This document shows, one piece after another, positions 54,581 to 62,884 of a DNA stretch of 64,000 nt. The notes under the pieces were generated by a model. The model saw only the letters and a program-made list of their open reading frames with translations, ran no database searches and was not told the DNA's origin. The stretch is from Streptomyces sp. V1I1. Lineage in GTDB: Bacteria; Actinomycetota; Actinomycetes; Streptomycetales; Streptomycetaceae. The DNA is taken from positions 5,084,501 to 5,148,500 of the forward strand of contig NZ_JAUSZH010000001.1 in assembly GCF_030817355.1 (NCBI RefSeq), given 5' to 3'. Every line of letters starts with the position of its first letter. Positions within the stretch are counted from its first letter, which is position 1. The position numbers and the translations under genes are program-made.

Positions 54581-55043
54581 ACGCCGACAGATGCCGCACC
54601 TGGTCCCACACCGTCGGGTCCACCACCCCCACCCTTCGGCGGAACTCCCACACCCCCACATCCCGCAGCTCGTCCGTCTCCAGAAAACTCGCCCGCCCCC
54701 GCGCGTCCCCCACCGTCCCCGGTGGCAGCGAGATCACGCCCTGACTCTCGTCGTGGTACTTGCTCGTGATCTTCGCGACCTGCGCCGTCCCGCCCCGCAC
54801 CGACAGCACCAGGCATGGCCTGTCCTTCGACCCGGGGCCGTTCTCGTACGGGACCTCCGCCCACCAGATCTCGCCCGGCCGCGGGCGCAGCTTCGGGCCG
54901 CGCCGGGGACCCGTCGGGCGGCCCGGCGGGCGGGCGCGGCCGCCCGGGCGGCGGGCCGCGATCCGGCCGCGCCCGTCCATCACCGTGGCGACCAGCGCGA
55001 TCACCACCACGGCGAGCACAGCGAGCCACCACGACGTGTCCAT
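54579..55043 (-). CDS. PemK/MazF-type protein with N-terminal membrane helix
   Basis: 154 residues from ATG 55043. A membrane helix (WWLAVLAVVVIALVATVM, 5-22) precedes a basic Pro/Arg linker, then the PemK/MazF core (PRPGEIWWAEVPYENGPGSK, RPCLVLSV, ITSKYHDE, FLETDELRDVGVWEFRRRVG). MazF-type toxins cut RNA and are normally soluble and paired with an antitoxin; here there is an anchor and no antitoxin gene beside it. It may be a domesticated, non-toxic member. Usual sizes are near 110 residues. Confidence 0.82.
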   Translation of the reverse strand: MDTSWWLAVLAVVVIALVATVMDGRGRIAARRPGGRARPPGRPTGPRRGPKLRPRPGEIWWAEVPYENGPGSKDRPCLVLSVRGGTAQVAKITSKYHDESQGVISLPPGTVGDARGRASFLETDELRDVGVWEFRRRVGVVDPTVWDQVRHLSA

Positions 55044-55221
55044 ACCCCAGACGGTACCGGCGCGCCGCCACACGCGCGCGCTCCGTCCGAACCGGTGACA
55101 GAGCAGGTGAGTTCCCCCACAACCCCTCGCCACCGAGGAGCGACCAGCCCTTTCGCGCCTTACGCTCGACAGACCGCACGACCCTCTCCCAGCCCTCCCC
55201 GTCAACGGAGGTTCAAGCTCC

Positions 55222-55974
55222 ATGAAGCTCACCGTCGTCGGCTGCTCGGGGTCGTTTCCGTCCGCGGAATCGGCCTGCTCGAGCTACCTCGTAGAGGCCG
55301 ACGGCTTCCGGCTGCTTCTCGACATGGGCAACGGCGCCCTCGGCGAGCTGCAGCGCCACATCGGTCTCTACGACCTCGATGCGATCTTCCTCAGTCACCT
55401 TCACGCGGATCACTGCATCGACATGTGCGGGTATTTCGTGGCCCGCTACTACCGCCACGATGGCGGCCGCTGCGACGCCCTCCCGGTCTACGGCCCGGAA
55501 GGCACCGAGCAGCGCCTGACCACTGCGTACGCGGACATCCCCTCCGCCACCGCCATGAGCGAGGTTTTCGACTTCCACACGCTGAAGGCAGGCAGCTTCC
55601 ACATCGGCCCGTTCTCCGTCCGTACGGAGAAGGTGAGACACCCCGTCGAGGCGTACGGCATCCGCCTGGAGCACGCCGGCAAGTCGCTGACGTACTCGGG
55701 CGACACCGGCGTCAGCGAGACCCTGCACGAACTCGCCGACGGCGCCGATCTGTTCCTCTGCGAGGCGTCCTTCACGCACGGCAAGGAGGACATCCCCGAC
55801 CTCCACCTCAACGGCCGTGAGGCCGGAGCCCACGCCCAGCGTGCGAACGTCGGCCGGCTCGTGCTCACCCACATCCCGCCGTGGACGGACGGGCAGCAGA
55901 ATCTGGCGGATGCCCGCATGGTCTACGGCGGCCCTGCCGAACTGGCTGCCGCGGGCGCGATCTACGAGGTCTGA
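55222..55974 (+). CDS. MBL-fold metallo-hydrolase
   Basis: 250 residues, with GGAGG upstream. The HxHxDH metal motif is SHLHADHCID; later ligands are in YSGDTGVSE and THIPPW. MKLTVVGCSGSFPSAESACS resembles the RNase Z/phosphodiesterase-like branch of the family. Candidate activities are a cyclic nucleotide or other phosphodiester, or a lactone; the window does not decide. Convergent with nagE2. Confidence 0.9.
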   Translation: MKLTVVGCSGSFPSAESACSSYLVEADGFRLLLDMGNGALGELQRHIGLYDLDAIFLSHLHADHCIDMCGYFVARYYRHDGGRCDALPVYGPEGTEQRLTTAYADIPSATAMSEVFDFHTLKAGSFHIGPFSVRTEKVRHPVEAYGIRLEHAGKSLTYSGDTGVSETLHELADGADLFLCEASFTHGKEDIPDLHLNGREAGAHAQRANVGRLVLTHIPPWTDGQQNLADARMVYGGPAELAAAGAIYEV

Positions 55975-55997
55975 TCCCGAAGAAACTCGAAGAGAGC

Positions 55998-56039
55998 CGA
56001 AGCCCCTGCCCTTCCGTACGGAAAGGCAGGGGCTTCGGT
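55998..56039. terminator. Bidirectional terminator between MBL gene and nagE2
   Basis: CCGAAGCCCCTGCC (55998-56011) pairs perfectly with 56026-56039; the loop holds the palindrome TTCCGTACGGAA. Confidence 0.85.
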
Positions 56040-56078
56040 CCTCAGTGGACGGTCCTCAGCGGACGTCGTCAGCGCTGA

Positions 56079-57332
56079 CTACGCCTTCGTCAGGTCCTCG
56101 ACCTCTTCCTCGGGCTCACGGCCCGGGGTGGTGAGGTTGAACTTGACGATCGCGAAGCGGAAGACCGTGTAGTAGATCGCCGCGAACGCCAGGCCGATCG
56201 GAATGATCATCCATGGCTTGGTGGCGAGCCCCCAGTTCAGGAAGTAGTCGATCGCACCGGCCGAGAAGCTGAAGCCGTGATGCACGCCGAGCGCCCAGGT
56301 GACAGCCATCGAGACGGCGGTCAGAACCGCGTGGATCGCGTACAGGAGCGGCGCGATGAACATGAACGCGAACTCGATCGGCTCGGTGATGCCGGTGACG
56401 AAGGACGTCAGCGCCAGCGACATCATCATGCCCATCACGGCCTTGCGGCGCTCGGGGCGAGCCGTGTGCGCGATGGCGAGGGCGGCGGCCGGGAGGGCGA
56501 ACATCATGATCGGGAAGAAGCCCGACATGAACTGACCGGCGGTGGGGTCGCCGTGGAAGAAGCGCGGCAGGTCACCGTGCCACATCTGGCCCGCGGAGTC
56601 CTTGAAGGAGCCGATCTCCTGCCAGGCCACGGTGTTCACGAACTGGTGCATACCGATGGGCAGCAGCGCCCGGTTGATGACGCCGAAGATGCCGGCGCCG
56701 ACGGCGCCGAGACCGGTCATCCACTGGCCGAAGTCGGTGATGACGTTGCCGACGGGCTCCCAGACGAGGCCGAACAGCACGCCCATGGCCGTACCGACGA
56801 AGGCCATGATGATCGGCACGAGTCGGCGGCCGTTGAAGAAGCCGAGCCAGTCGACGAGCTTCTTGCGGTGGTACCGCTGCCAGATGACGGCAGCGAGCAG
56901 GCCCATGATGATGCCGCCGAAGACCTTCGGGTCGTTGTAGGTCGCGGGTATGTCGGCGCCGCCCTGGACCTTGGCCTCGGCGATGGGGAACGCCGTGAGG
57001 ACGTTCTTGTACACCAGGAATCCGACCAGCGCGGCGAGCGCGGTGGAGCCGTCGGCCTTCTTGGCGAAGCCGATCGCGATGCCGATACAGAACAGCAGCG
57101 GCAGGTTGGCGAAGACCGCGTCACCGGCCGTGGCGAAGACCGCGGCGACCTTGTTCCAGCCCAGGCCGTCCTTGCCGAACACGTCGTCCTGGCCCAGACG
57201 CAGCAGGATGCCTGCCGCCGGCAGGACGGCGATCGGCAGCTGCAGGCTTCGGCCGACCTTCTGCAGGCCCTGGAACAGACCCGAACCCCACTTCTTGGTG
57301 GGCGACGCCGCCGTAGCGGTAGCCGTACTCAT
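56079..57332 (-). CDS. nagE2: PTS N-acetylglucosamine EIIC permease
   Basis: 417 residues from ATG 57332, with TGGAGGAAG upstream. EIIC of the glucose/GlcNAc superfamily without fused EIIB: FQGLQKVGRSLQLPIAVLPA, NLPLLFCIGIAIGFAKKADG, GFFNGRRLVPIIMAFVGTAM, ALTSFVTGITEPIEFAFMFI (the conserved GITEP). About ten membrane helices. It translocates GlcNAc while EIIB (nagF) phosphorylates it. Two dre-like operators lie 85-117 bases upstream. The name follows S. coelicolor synteny, where this copy is the main transporter. Confidence 0.9.
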   Translation of the reverse strand: MSTATATAASPTKKWGSGLFQGLQKVGRSLQLPIAVLPAAGILLRLGQDDVFGKDGLGWNKVAAVFATAGDAVFANLPLLFCIGIAIGFAKKADGSTALAALVGFLVYKNVLTAFPIAEAKVQGGADIPATYNDPKVFGGIIMGLLAAVIWQRYHRKKLVDWLGFFNGRRLVPIIMAFVGTAMGVLFGLVWEPVGNVITDFGQWMTGLGAVGAGIFGVINRALLPIGMHQFVNTVAWQEIGSFKDSAGQMWHGDLPRFFHGDPTAGQFMSGFFPIMMFALPAAALAIAHTARPERRKAVMGMMMSLALTSFVTGITEPIEFAFMFIAPLLYAIHAVLTAVSMAVTWALGVHHGFSFSAGAIDYFLNWGLATKPWMIIPIGLAFAAIYYTVFRFAIVKFNLTTPGREPEEEVEDLTKA

Positions 57333-57416
57333 CAACTTCCTCCAGTGGGCAAGGCGCCGCCAGGGGGCAATACACGGGGGAGGGCGGCATCTCAAGGGGA
57401 ACGCGGCGAAGCGCCA

Positions 57417-57449
57417 CGTGGTCTACACCACTCAGTGGTGTAGACCAGT
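57417..57449 (-). promoter_or_regulatory. Two adjacent DasR-type operators before nagE2
   Basis: CGTGGTCTACACCACT (57417-57432) and AGTGGTGTAGACCAGT (57434-57449), each 14/16 to the dre palindrome, separated by one base and together forming a larger palindrome. Confidence 0.8.
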
Positions 57450-57520
57450 TTTAGCACGGTGAGGGCGAGATAAGGAACCTTCGATTTCTGTGGGCTGGGC
57501 CATAGCGCGAAATGCGCGAC

Positions 57521-57556
57521 ATAAGGCCCCCGGACCACAGGTCCATGGGGCCTTAT
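57521..57556 (-). terminator. Terminator of nagE1
   Basis: ATAAGGCCCC (57521-57530) pairs with GGGGCCTTAT (57547-57556), plus an inner GGACC/GGTCC stem. It separates nagE1 from the nagE2 promoter, so the two EIIC genes are not one operon. Confidence 0.7.
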
Positions 57557-57598
57557 GAGGCATTACGCCGGGGGCCGCGGGGCCCAGGAACCACTGCC

Positions 57599-58894
57599 CT
57601 ACTTGACGATGTCACGCTCCAGTTCGCCCTCGACTTCTTCCGGTTCACGCCCCGGCGTCGGGATATTGAACTTGGTGATCGCGAACCGGAAGATCGCGTA
57701 ATAGACCACCGCGAAGCCCAGGCCGATCGGAATGAGCAGCCAGGGCTTGGTCGCCAGGCCCCAGTTGATGACATAGTCGATCAGGCCCGCCGAGAAGCTG
57801 AAGCCGTCCTTGGCGCCGAGGCCCCAGCTCAGCGCCATCGAGACACCGGTGAGCAGCGCGTGGATCACGTACAGCAGCGGCGCGACGAAGAGGAACGAGT
57901 ACTCGATCGGCTCGGTGATGCCGGTGACGAAGGACGTCAGCGCGACCGACAGCATCAGACCGCCGATCTCCTTGCGGCGGTGCGGCTTGGCGCAGTGCGT
58001 GATCGCCAGCGCCGCCGCCGGGAGGGCGAACATCATGATCGGGAAGAAGCCGGTGGTGAACTGGCCCGCGTTCGGGTCGCCCGCCAGGAACATGCTGATG
58101 TCGCCGTGCACGACCGTCCCGTCGGGCTTGGTGTAGCTGCTGAACTGGAACCAGATGGGCACGTTCAGGAACTGGTGCAGGCCGATGACGAGCAGCGCCC
58201 GGTTCGCGACACCGAAGATGCCCGCACCCCACGCGTCCAGGCCCGCCAGCCAGTCGCTGAAGCTCTCCAGCGCGTCGCCGACCGGCGGCCAGATCCACAG
58301 GCACAGGGCCGCGAACCCGATCGCGACGAAGGACATGATGATCGGGACGAGCCGCCGGCCGTTGAAGAAGCCGAGCCAGTCCACCAGCTTGGTGCGGTGG
58401 AAGCGCTGCCAGAAGTAGGCGGCCAGCAGGCCCATGATGATGCCGCCGAAGACGCCGGGGTTCTGATAGGCGTACGGCACGATCATGCCGCCCTCCGACT
58501 GGCAGCCGACGGTCACCGCCTTCGCCGCGCCCTCGCAGTCCTTGGGGAACTGGTGCAGGACGCCGTAGTAGACGAGGAAGCCCGCGACGGCCGCGAGCGC
58601 GGTGGAGCCGTCCGCCTTCTTGGCCATGCCGATCGCGATGCCGACGCAGAACAGCAGTGGCAGACCGATGTTGGGGTCCAGCAGCGCGCCGCCGGCGCCG
58701 GCCATCACTTTGGCGACGTCGTTCCAGCCCAGTCCGTCCGCGCCGAAGACATCGGGCTGGCCGAGCCGGTTGAGGATGCCGGCCGCGGGGAGGACGGCGA
58801 TCGGCAGCTGCAGGCTGCGGCCCATTTTCTGGAGCTGTTGGAACGCACCGATCCGCCAGCTGTGCTGTGGCGCGGCAGCACTTTCCGAACTCAT
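57599..58894 (-). CDS. nagE1: PTS N-acetylglucosamine EIIC permease, second copy
   Basis: 431 residues from ATG 58894, with CGGGAGGA upstream. Close paralogue of nagE2 (FQQLQKMGRSLQLPIAVLPA, GFFNGRRLVPIIMSFVAIGF, TSFVTGITEPIEYSFLFVAP), with a longer loop containing two Cys (PKDCEGAAKAVTVGCQSEGG) that the other copy lacks and that could form a disulfide. Divergent from nagF with a shared dre-like site. Confidence 0.9.
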   Translation of the reverse strand: MSSESAAAPQHSWRIGAFQQLQKMGRSLQLPIAVLPAAGILNRLGQPDVFGADGLGWNDVAKVMAGAGGALLDPNIGLPLLFCVGIAIGMAKKADGSTALAAVAGFLVYYGVLHQFPKDCEGAAKAVTVGCQSEGGMIVPYAYQNPGVFGGIIMGLLAAYFWQRFHRTKLVDWLGFFNGRRLVPIIMSFVAIGFAALCLWIWPPVGDALESFSDWLAGLDAWGAGIFGVANRALLVIGLHQFLNVPIWFQFSSYTKPDGTVVHGDISMFLAGDPNAGQFTTGFFPIMMFALPAAALAITHCAKPHRRKEIGGLMLSVALTSFVTGITEPIEYSFLFVAPLLYVIHALLTGVSMALSWGLGAKDGFSFSAGLIDYVINWGLATKPWLLIPIGLGFAVVYYAIFRFAITKFNIPTPGREPEEVEGELERDIVK

Positions 58895-58936
58895 CGGCGT
58901 CCTCCCGGAAGGTGCCTGGTTTGGCAGGTGTTGCAG

Positions 58937-58952
58937 ACTGGTGTAGACCAGT
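58937..58952. promoter_or_regulatory. DasR-type operator between nagE1 and nagF
   Basis: ACTGGTGTAGACCAGT, 13/16 to the palindromic dre consensus and symmetrical itself apart from one base. It lies 43 bases before nagE1 and can serve both divergent genes. Confidence 0.75.
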
Positions 58953-59134
58953 CGCGGTACGGTCCCGGGGACCAGTCGCGGGAGAGGGTTCCCGTGATCG
59001 TCATCATTCGGTACGAGATGGTTACTCGCCCGTGAAGATGGGCCAACCGTGCGTTACCGTGACAAAGCGGACCGATGTAGGCCGAGGCAGCGCTGAGCGC
59101 CCAGCAAACGCGCTCTTGAACGCAGGGAGAAGAC

Positions 59135-59368
59135 ATGGCCAGCAAGGCTGAGAAGATCGTCGCCGGGCTCGGCGGGATCGACAACATCGAAGAGATCGAG
59201 GGCTGCATCACCCGCCTCCGTACCGAAGTCGTGGACCCGGCCAAGGTCGACGAGGCCGCCCTCAAGGCGGCCGGAGCCCACGGCGTCGTCAAGATGGGCA
59301 ACGCGATCCAGGTCGTCATCGGCACCGACGCCGACCCGATCGCCGCCGACATCGAAGACATGATGTGA
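59135..59368 (+). CDS. nagF: PTS GlcNAc EIIB component
   Basis: 77 residues, a stand-alone EIIB. The phosphorylated residue is Cys24 in [15 protein letters not shown]. It receives phosphate from the shared EIIA (Crr-type, elsewhere) and passes it to GlcNAc during import by NagE1/NagE2. Intracellular GlcNAc-6-P is the signal that releases DasR. Followed by the terminator at 59401. Confidence 0.93.
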   Translation: MASKAEKIVAGLGGIDNIEEIEGCITRLRTEVVDPAKVDEAALKAAGAHGVVKMGNAIQVVIGTDADPIAADIEDMM

Positions 59369-59400
59369 GCCGCTGAGCCACCGTACGAGGTCGTACGAGA

Positions 59401-59430
59401 AGGGCCCCGTTCCGGCCGGACCGGGGCCCT
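59401..59430 (+). terminator. Terminator of nagF
   Basis: AGGGCCCC (59401-59408) pairs with GGGGCCCT (59423-59430), with an inner TCCGGCCGGA. Confidence 0.7.
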
Positions 59431-59489
59431 CGCGCATGCGGAACGGCGCCCTCGCGCATGCGGAACGGCGTCCTCGTACACGCGGAACG
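59429..59489 (+). repeat. 22-bp tandem repeat, 2.7 copies, before rph
   Basis: CTCGCGCATGCGGAACGGCG units start at 59429, 59451 and (diverged) 59473. Confidence 0.7.
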
Positions 59490-59522
59490 AGGCCCGTGCG
59501 CACAGCGGCTAGGCTCGACGCC

Positions 59523-60263
59523 ATGTCTCGAATCGACGGCCGCACCCCCGAACAGCTCCGCCCGGTCACCATCGAACGCGGATGGAGCAAGCACGCCGAG
59601 GGCTCCGTCCTCATCTCCTTCGGCGACACGAAGGTCTTCTGCACCGCCTCGGTCACCGAAGGCGTCCCGCGCTGGCGCAAGGGCAGCGGCGAAGGCTGGG
59701 TCACCGCCGAGTACTCGATGCTGCCGCGCTCCACCAACACCCGCGGCGACCGCGAATCCGTACGCGGCAAGATCGGCGGCCGTACGCACGAGATCAGCCG
59801 CCTCATCGGCCGCTCGCTGCGCGCCGTCATCGACTACAAGGCGCTCGGCGAGAACACCATCGTCCTGGACTGCGACGTCCTCCAGGCCGACGGCGGCACC
59901 CGCACCGCCGCCGTCACCGGCGCGTACGTCGCTCTCGCCGACGCCGTCGCCTGGGCCCAGGCCAAGAAGCTCGTCAAGGCCGGCCGCAAGCCTCTCATCG
60001 GGACCGTCGCCGCAGTCAGCGTCGGCATCGTCGACGGCACTCCGCTCCTCGACCTCTGTTACGAGGAGGACGTGCGCGCCGAGACCGACATGAACGTCGT
60101 CTGCACCGGCGACGGCCGCTTCGTCGAGGTCCAGGGCACCGCCGAGGCCGAGCCCTTCGACCGCAAGGAGCTCAACGCGCTCCTCGACCTCGCGACCGGC
60201 GGCTGCGCCGACCTGGCCGCGCTCCAGCTCGAAGCGCTCGGTTCGAGCGAGCCGCTCGGATAG
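59523..60263 (+). CDS. rph: Ribonuclease PH
   Basis: 246 residues from ATG 59523. A phosphorolytic 3' exonuclease that trims tRNA precursors. Family text: [77 protein letters not shown] and [20 protein letters not shown]. Earlier in-frame starts (59436) run through the tandem repeat and are not supported. rdgB follows nearby, the usual actinobacterial pairing, interrupted here by a small lipoprotein gene. Confidence 0.96.
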   Translation: MSRIDGRTPEQLRPVTIERGWSKHAEGSVLISFGDTKVFCTASVTEGVPRWRKGSGEGWVTAEYSMLPRSTNTRGDRESVRGKIGGRTHEISRLIGRSLRAVIDYKALGENTIVLDCDVLQADGGTRTAAVTGAYVALADAVAWAQAKKLVKAGRKPLIGTVAAVSVGIVDGTPLLDLCYEEDVRAETDMNVVCTGDGRFVEVQGTAEAEPFDRKELNALLDLATGGCADLAALQLEALGSSEPLG

Positions 60264-60386
60264 TTCGAGCGAGCCGCTCGGACCGATCGGGTAAAGAAGC
60301 AACCAAGAACGCGCCACTGGGCGTCGATAGAGTCACGGGCGCACGGGCCGAACCGTGCGCCCGTCCGTATCCGGGAGGACCGTTCC

Positions 60387-60770
60387 ATGTCTGCGCGCCG
60401 CCGAATAGCCCTCACGCTCGCCACCGCTGCTCTGATCGTCCCGATCACCGTCGGTTGCGCCGCCATCGACAAGGCACTCGACTGCGTCGAGACCGCCGAC
60501 GCGATCGCCACCAGCGTCGACAAGCTCCAGCGGGCCGTCTCCAGCGCCGGCGACGACCCGACACAGGCCCGGCAGGCCCTCGACGACATCGACAAGGAAC
60601 TGAAGAACCTCGGCGACAAGACCGACAACGCCGACCTGAGCAAGGCCGTCGACGACCTGAACGCCGGCGTCGACAACGTCCGCAAGGCGATCGAGAACGG
60701 CGACACCACACCGGACATCAAGCCCGTCACCGACGCCGCGGGCGAGATCGGCAAGGTCTGCACACCCTGA
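60387..60770 (+). CDS. Small lipoprotein
   Basis: 127 residues, with GGGAGGA before ATG 60387. Lipoprotein signal MSARRRIALTLATAALIVP then TVGC (Cys near 24). The mature part is helical with heptad-like spacing (KLQRAVSSAGDDPTQARQAL, DNADLSKAVDDLNAGVDNVR), i.e. a likely coiled coil, with Cys near 33 and at the end (KVCTP). Unknown function; possibly a cell-envelope structural protein. It sits between rph and rdgB and may be co-transcribed with rdgB, 11 bases on. Confidence 0.8.
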   Translation: MSARRRIALTLATAALIVPITVGCAAIDKALDCVETADAIATSVDKLQRAVSSAGDDPTQARQALDDIDKELKNLGDKTDNADLSKAVDDLNAGVDNVRKAIENGDTTPDIKPVTDAAGEIGKVCTP

Positions 60771-60781
60771 TAATCGGGGGC

Positions 60782-61384
60782 ATGACCCGTCTGATCCTCG
60801 CCACCCGCAACGCCGGGAAAATCACCGAACTCAAGGCCATCCTCGCCGACGCGGGCCTCACCCACGACCTCGTCGGCGCGGATGCCTACCCCGACATCCC
60901 CGACGTCAAGGAAACCGGCGTCACCTTCGCCGAGAACGCCCTGCTCAAGGCGCACGCCCTGGCCCGGGCCACCGGCCTGCCGGCCGTCGCCGACGACTCC
61001 GGCCTCTGTGTCGACGTACTCGGCGGCGCGCCCGGCATCTTCTCCGCCCGGTGGGCGGGCCGCCACGGCGACGACACGGCCAACCTGAACCTGCTGCTGA
61101 CCCAGCTCGCCGACATCGACGAGGCCCACCGCGGCGCCCACTTCGCGTGCGCGGCGGCCCTGGCCCTCCCGGACGGCACCGAACGCGTCGTCGAGGGCCG
61201 CCTGCTGGGCACCCTGCGCCACGCGCCCTCGGGCACGGGCGGCTTCGGTTACGACCCGATCCTGCAGCCGGAGGGCGAGACGCGTACGTGCGCGGAGCTG
61301 ACCCCGGCGGAGAAGAACGCGATCAGCCATAGGGGGAAGGCGTTCAGGGCGCTGGTGCCGGTGGTGCGGGAGCTGCTGGGCTGA
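60782..61384 (+). CDS. rdgB: XTP/dITP pyrophosphatase (HAM1 family)
   Basis: 200 residues. It hydrolyses non-canonical purine triphosphates to protect DNA. Motifs: LILATRNAGKITELKAIL (substrate lid and Lys), PDVKETGVTFAENALLKAHA (Glu), PAVADDSGLCVDVLGGAPGI (Asp metal site), GTGGFGYDPIL, and LTPAEKNAISHRGKAFRAL. Standard length and start. Confidence 0.96.
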   Translation: MTRLILATRNAGKITELKAILADAGLTHDLVGADAYPDIPDVKETGVTFAENALLKAHALARATGLPAVADDSGLCVDVLGGAPGIFSARWAGRHGDDTANLNLLLTQLADIDEAHRGAHFACAAALALPDGTERVVEGRLLGTLRHAPSGTGGFGYDPILQPEGETRTCAELTPAEKNAISHRGKAFRALVPVVRELLG

Positions 61385-61434
61385 CCCACGCCGAAGGGCC
61401 GTTCCGCATGCTGCGGGACGGCCCTCTGCTTGTG

Positions 61435-61517
61435 TGCGGCCGGTGGGACTCGAACCCACATGGGATTTCTCCCACGACATCCTAAGTGTCGCGCTTATAC
61501 CATTCAGCAACGGCCGC
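61435..61517 (-). tRNA. tRNA-Leu(UAG)
   Basis: Minus strand: acceptor GCGGCCG/CGGCCGC with A discriminator, anticodon stem CGACA/TGTCG with loop CTTAGGA (anticodon TAG), long variable arm TGGGAGAAATCCCA, T-arm GGTTCGAGTCCC. A class II tRNA, reading CUA. Not bldA, which is the UAA leucine tRNA. Confidence 0.95.
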
Positions 61518-61827
61518 TTGCCGCTAGCCATCGTAGCGGGCGGGCGGCTGTCGTGGCGCGGGTGTTCTTACCGGGAGCTGCGGCGATTGCCTCCTCTGAC
61601 CATGTGTCTGTGATCGCATGGCAATTGGGGCACAACAGCCGGAGGTTGTCGGGACGGTCGTCGCTCCAGTCGCCGTTGATGTGGTCGATCTCCAGTGTCA
61701 TGGGCCTCCCGTTCCAATCGGGACCGGTGCCGCACTCCGCGCACTCCTCGGCGACGCCGATTTCGCGAAGCGCCCGGCGCAGTTGAACCGTCTTTGTGCG
61801 GCGCTTCCCTTCGCGTTTAGTGAGCAC
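61504..61827 (-). CDS. HNH endonuclease
   Basis: 107 residues from GTG 61827 with a GAGG close by; the frame is open further up but that part lies in the bcp terminator. Zinc/HNH site: ECAECGTGPDWNGR, then MTLEIDHINGDWSDDRPDNL and LRLLCPNCHAITDTW, i.e. two CxxC pairs and the D-H/N/H nuclease residues. Such small free HNH proteins are often phage- or mobile-element-borne. Its last 14 bases overlap the 5' end of tRNA-Leu on the same strand, which is unusual. Confidence 0.78.
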   Translation of the reverse strand: MLTKREGKRRTKTVQLRRALREIGVAEECAECGTGPDWNGRPMTLEIDHINGDWSDDRPDNLRLLCPNCHAITDTWSEEAIAAAPGKNTRATTAARPLRWLAASGRC

Positions 61828-61869
61828 GTCCTCGGGCTTGTTTATCGGATGGTCACGTCCGAAATGCGG

Positions 61870-61915
61870 AACGGGCTGCACCGCTTGTCGCGCGGTGCGC
61901 CCGTTCCGTACAGGT
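61870..61915 (-). terminator. Terminator of bcp
   Basis: GGAACGGGC and GCACCGC on one side pair with GCGGTGC and GCCCGTTCC on the other (one bulged base), about 15 bases beyond the bcp stop on the minus strand. Confidence 0.65.
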
Positions 61916-61925
61916 GCGGAAGACG

Positions 61926-62393
61926 TCAGACCCCGAGGTCCTTGATGATCTTGGCCACATGGCCCGTCGCCTTCACGTTGTACAGCGCACGCTCGACCTT
62001 GCCCTCCTCGTCGACCACGACCGTCGAGCGGATGACACCGGTCACCGTCTTGCCGTACAGCTTCTTCTCGCCGAACGCGCCGTACGCCTCCAGGGTCTCC
62101 TTGGACGGGTCCCCGACCAGCGTGACCTTCAGGCTCTCCTTGTCGCGGAACTTCGCCAGCTTCTCCGGCTTGTCCGGCGATACGCCGATGACGTCGTAGC
62201 CCGCGCCCGCCAGCAGGTCCAGGTTGTCCGTGAAGTCGCAGGCCTGCTTGGTGCAGCCGGGCGTCAGAGCCGCCGGGTAGAAGTAGACGATCACCTTCCG
62301 GCCCTTGTGGTCGGCGAGCGAGACCTCGTTGCCGTCCGCGTCGGGCAGGGTGAAGGCCGGGGCCGTGTCGCCGGGCTGGAGTCGCTCGCTCAT
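61926..62393 (-). CDS. bcp: Thioredoxin-dependent thiol peroxidase (Bcp/PrxQ)
   Basis: 155 residues from ATG 62393, with GAGGAGAACC upstream. Reduces hydrogen peroxide and organic peroxides. Peroxidatic Cys in PAALTPGCTKQACDFTDNLD with the resolving Cys five residues on, the atypical 2-Cys PrxQ pattern. ERLQPGDTAPAFTLPDADGN is the usual start. Divergent from the DUF3618 gene. Confidence 0.95.
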   Translation of the reverse strand: MSERLQPGDTAPAFTLPDADGNEVSLADHKGRKVIVYFYPAALTPGCTKQACDFTDNLDLLAGAGYDVIGVSPDKPEKLAKFRDKESLKVTLVGDPSKETLEAYGAFGEKKLYGKTVTGVIRSTVVVDEEGKVERALYNVKATGHVAKIIKDLGV

Positions 62394-62520
62394 GGTTCTC
62401 CTCGGGGGGACGTGAGGGTGTACGTCGTCGAGCGTAATAGGGGTGCCATGGGGTGCGGGGACGGCCGAGCTGACAGACTGTCGAGGAAGGACTACCGGAC
62501 ACGACCACGGAGGCAGCGCG

Positions 62521-62841
62521 GTGTCGGATGCCAGGACCCCTGCGCAGATCGAGGCGGACATCGTCCGCAGGCGCGACCAGCTTGCCGAGACGCTCGACGA
62601 GATCGGGGTGCGCATGCACCCGAAGACGGTCATCGGTGACGCGAAGGCCAGGGTCGCCTCGGCTGTGGACCAGACCGCGGGTCGTGCTTTCGTCGCGGTG
62701 AACCGCACGGTGTCCGACATCAAGGCGCAGTTCGTTACGGAAAAAGGCGCGCCCCGGCTGGAGCGGGTGGTTCCGGTGGCGCTGCTGGCCGTGGGGCTCG
62801 TGAGCCTGCTCGCCGTGTCGGCGAGAAGGCGACGGGCGTGA
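62521..62841 (+). CDS. DUF3618 membrane protein
   Basis: 106 residues from GTG 62521; an ATG at 62443 would add 26 residues not seen in the family. N-terminal ARTPAQIEADIVRRRDQLAE TL is the DUF3618 signature, followed by an amphipathic region and one C-terminal membrane helix (VVPVALLAVGLVSLLAVSAR) with basic end. Unknown function, common in actinobacteria. Confidence 0.9.
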   Translation: MSDARTPAQIEADIVRRRDQLAETLDEIGVRMHPKTVIGDAKARVASAVDQTAGRAFVAVNRTVSDIKAQFVTEKGAPRLERVVPVALLAVGLVSLLAVSARRRRA

Positions 62842-62884
62842 CCCTCGGGCGTACGGAATGCTCCCGGGCAGGTAGGTTCAAGGC

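Noticed and set aside
61435..61517. bldA (leucine tRNA reading UUA)
   Set aside because: The anticodon loop is CTTAGGA, giving anticodon UAG, which reads CUA.
61435..62400. Integrated element at tRNA-Leu
   Set aside because: No integrase, no direct repeat of the tRNA end, and the neighbouring bcp and rdgB genes are in their usual order; only the HNH gene is foreign-looking.
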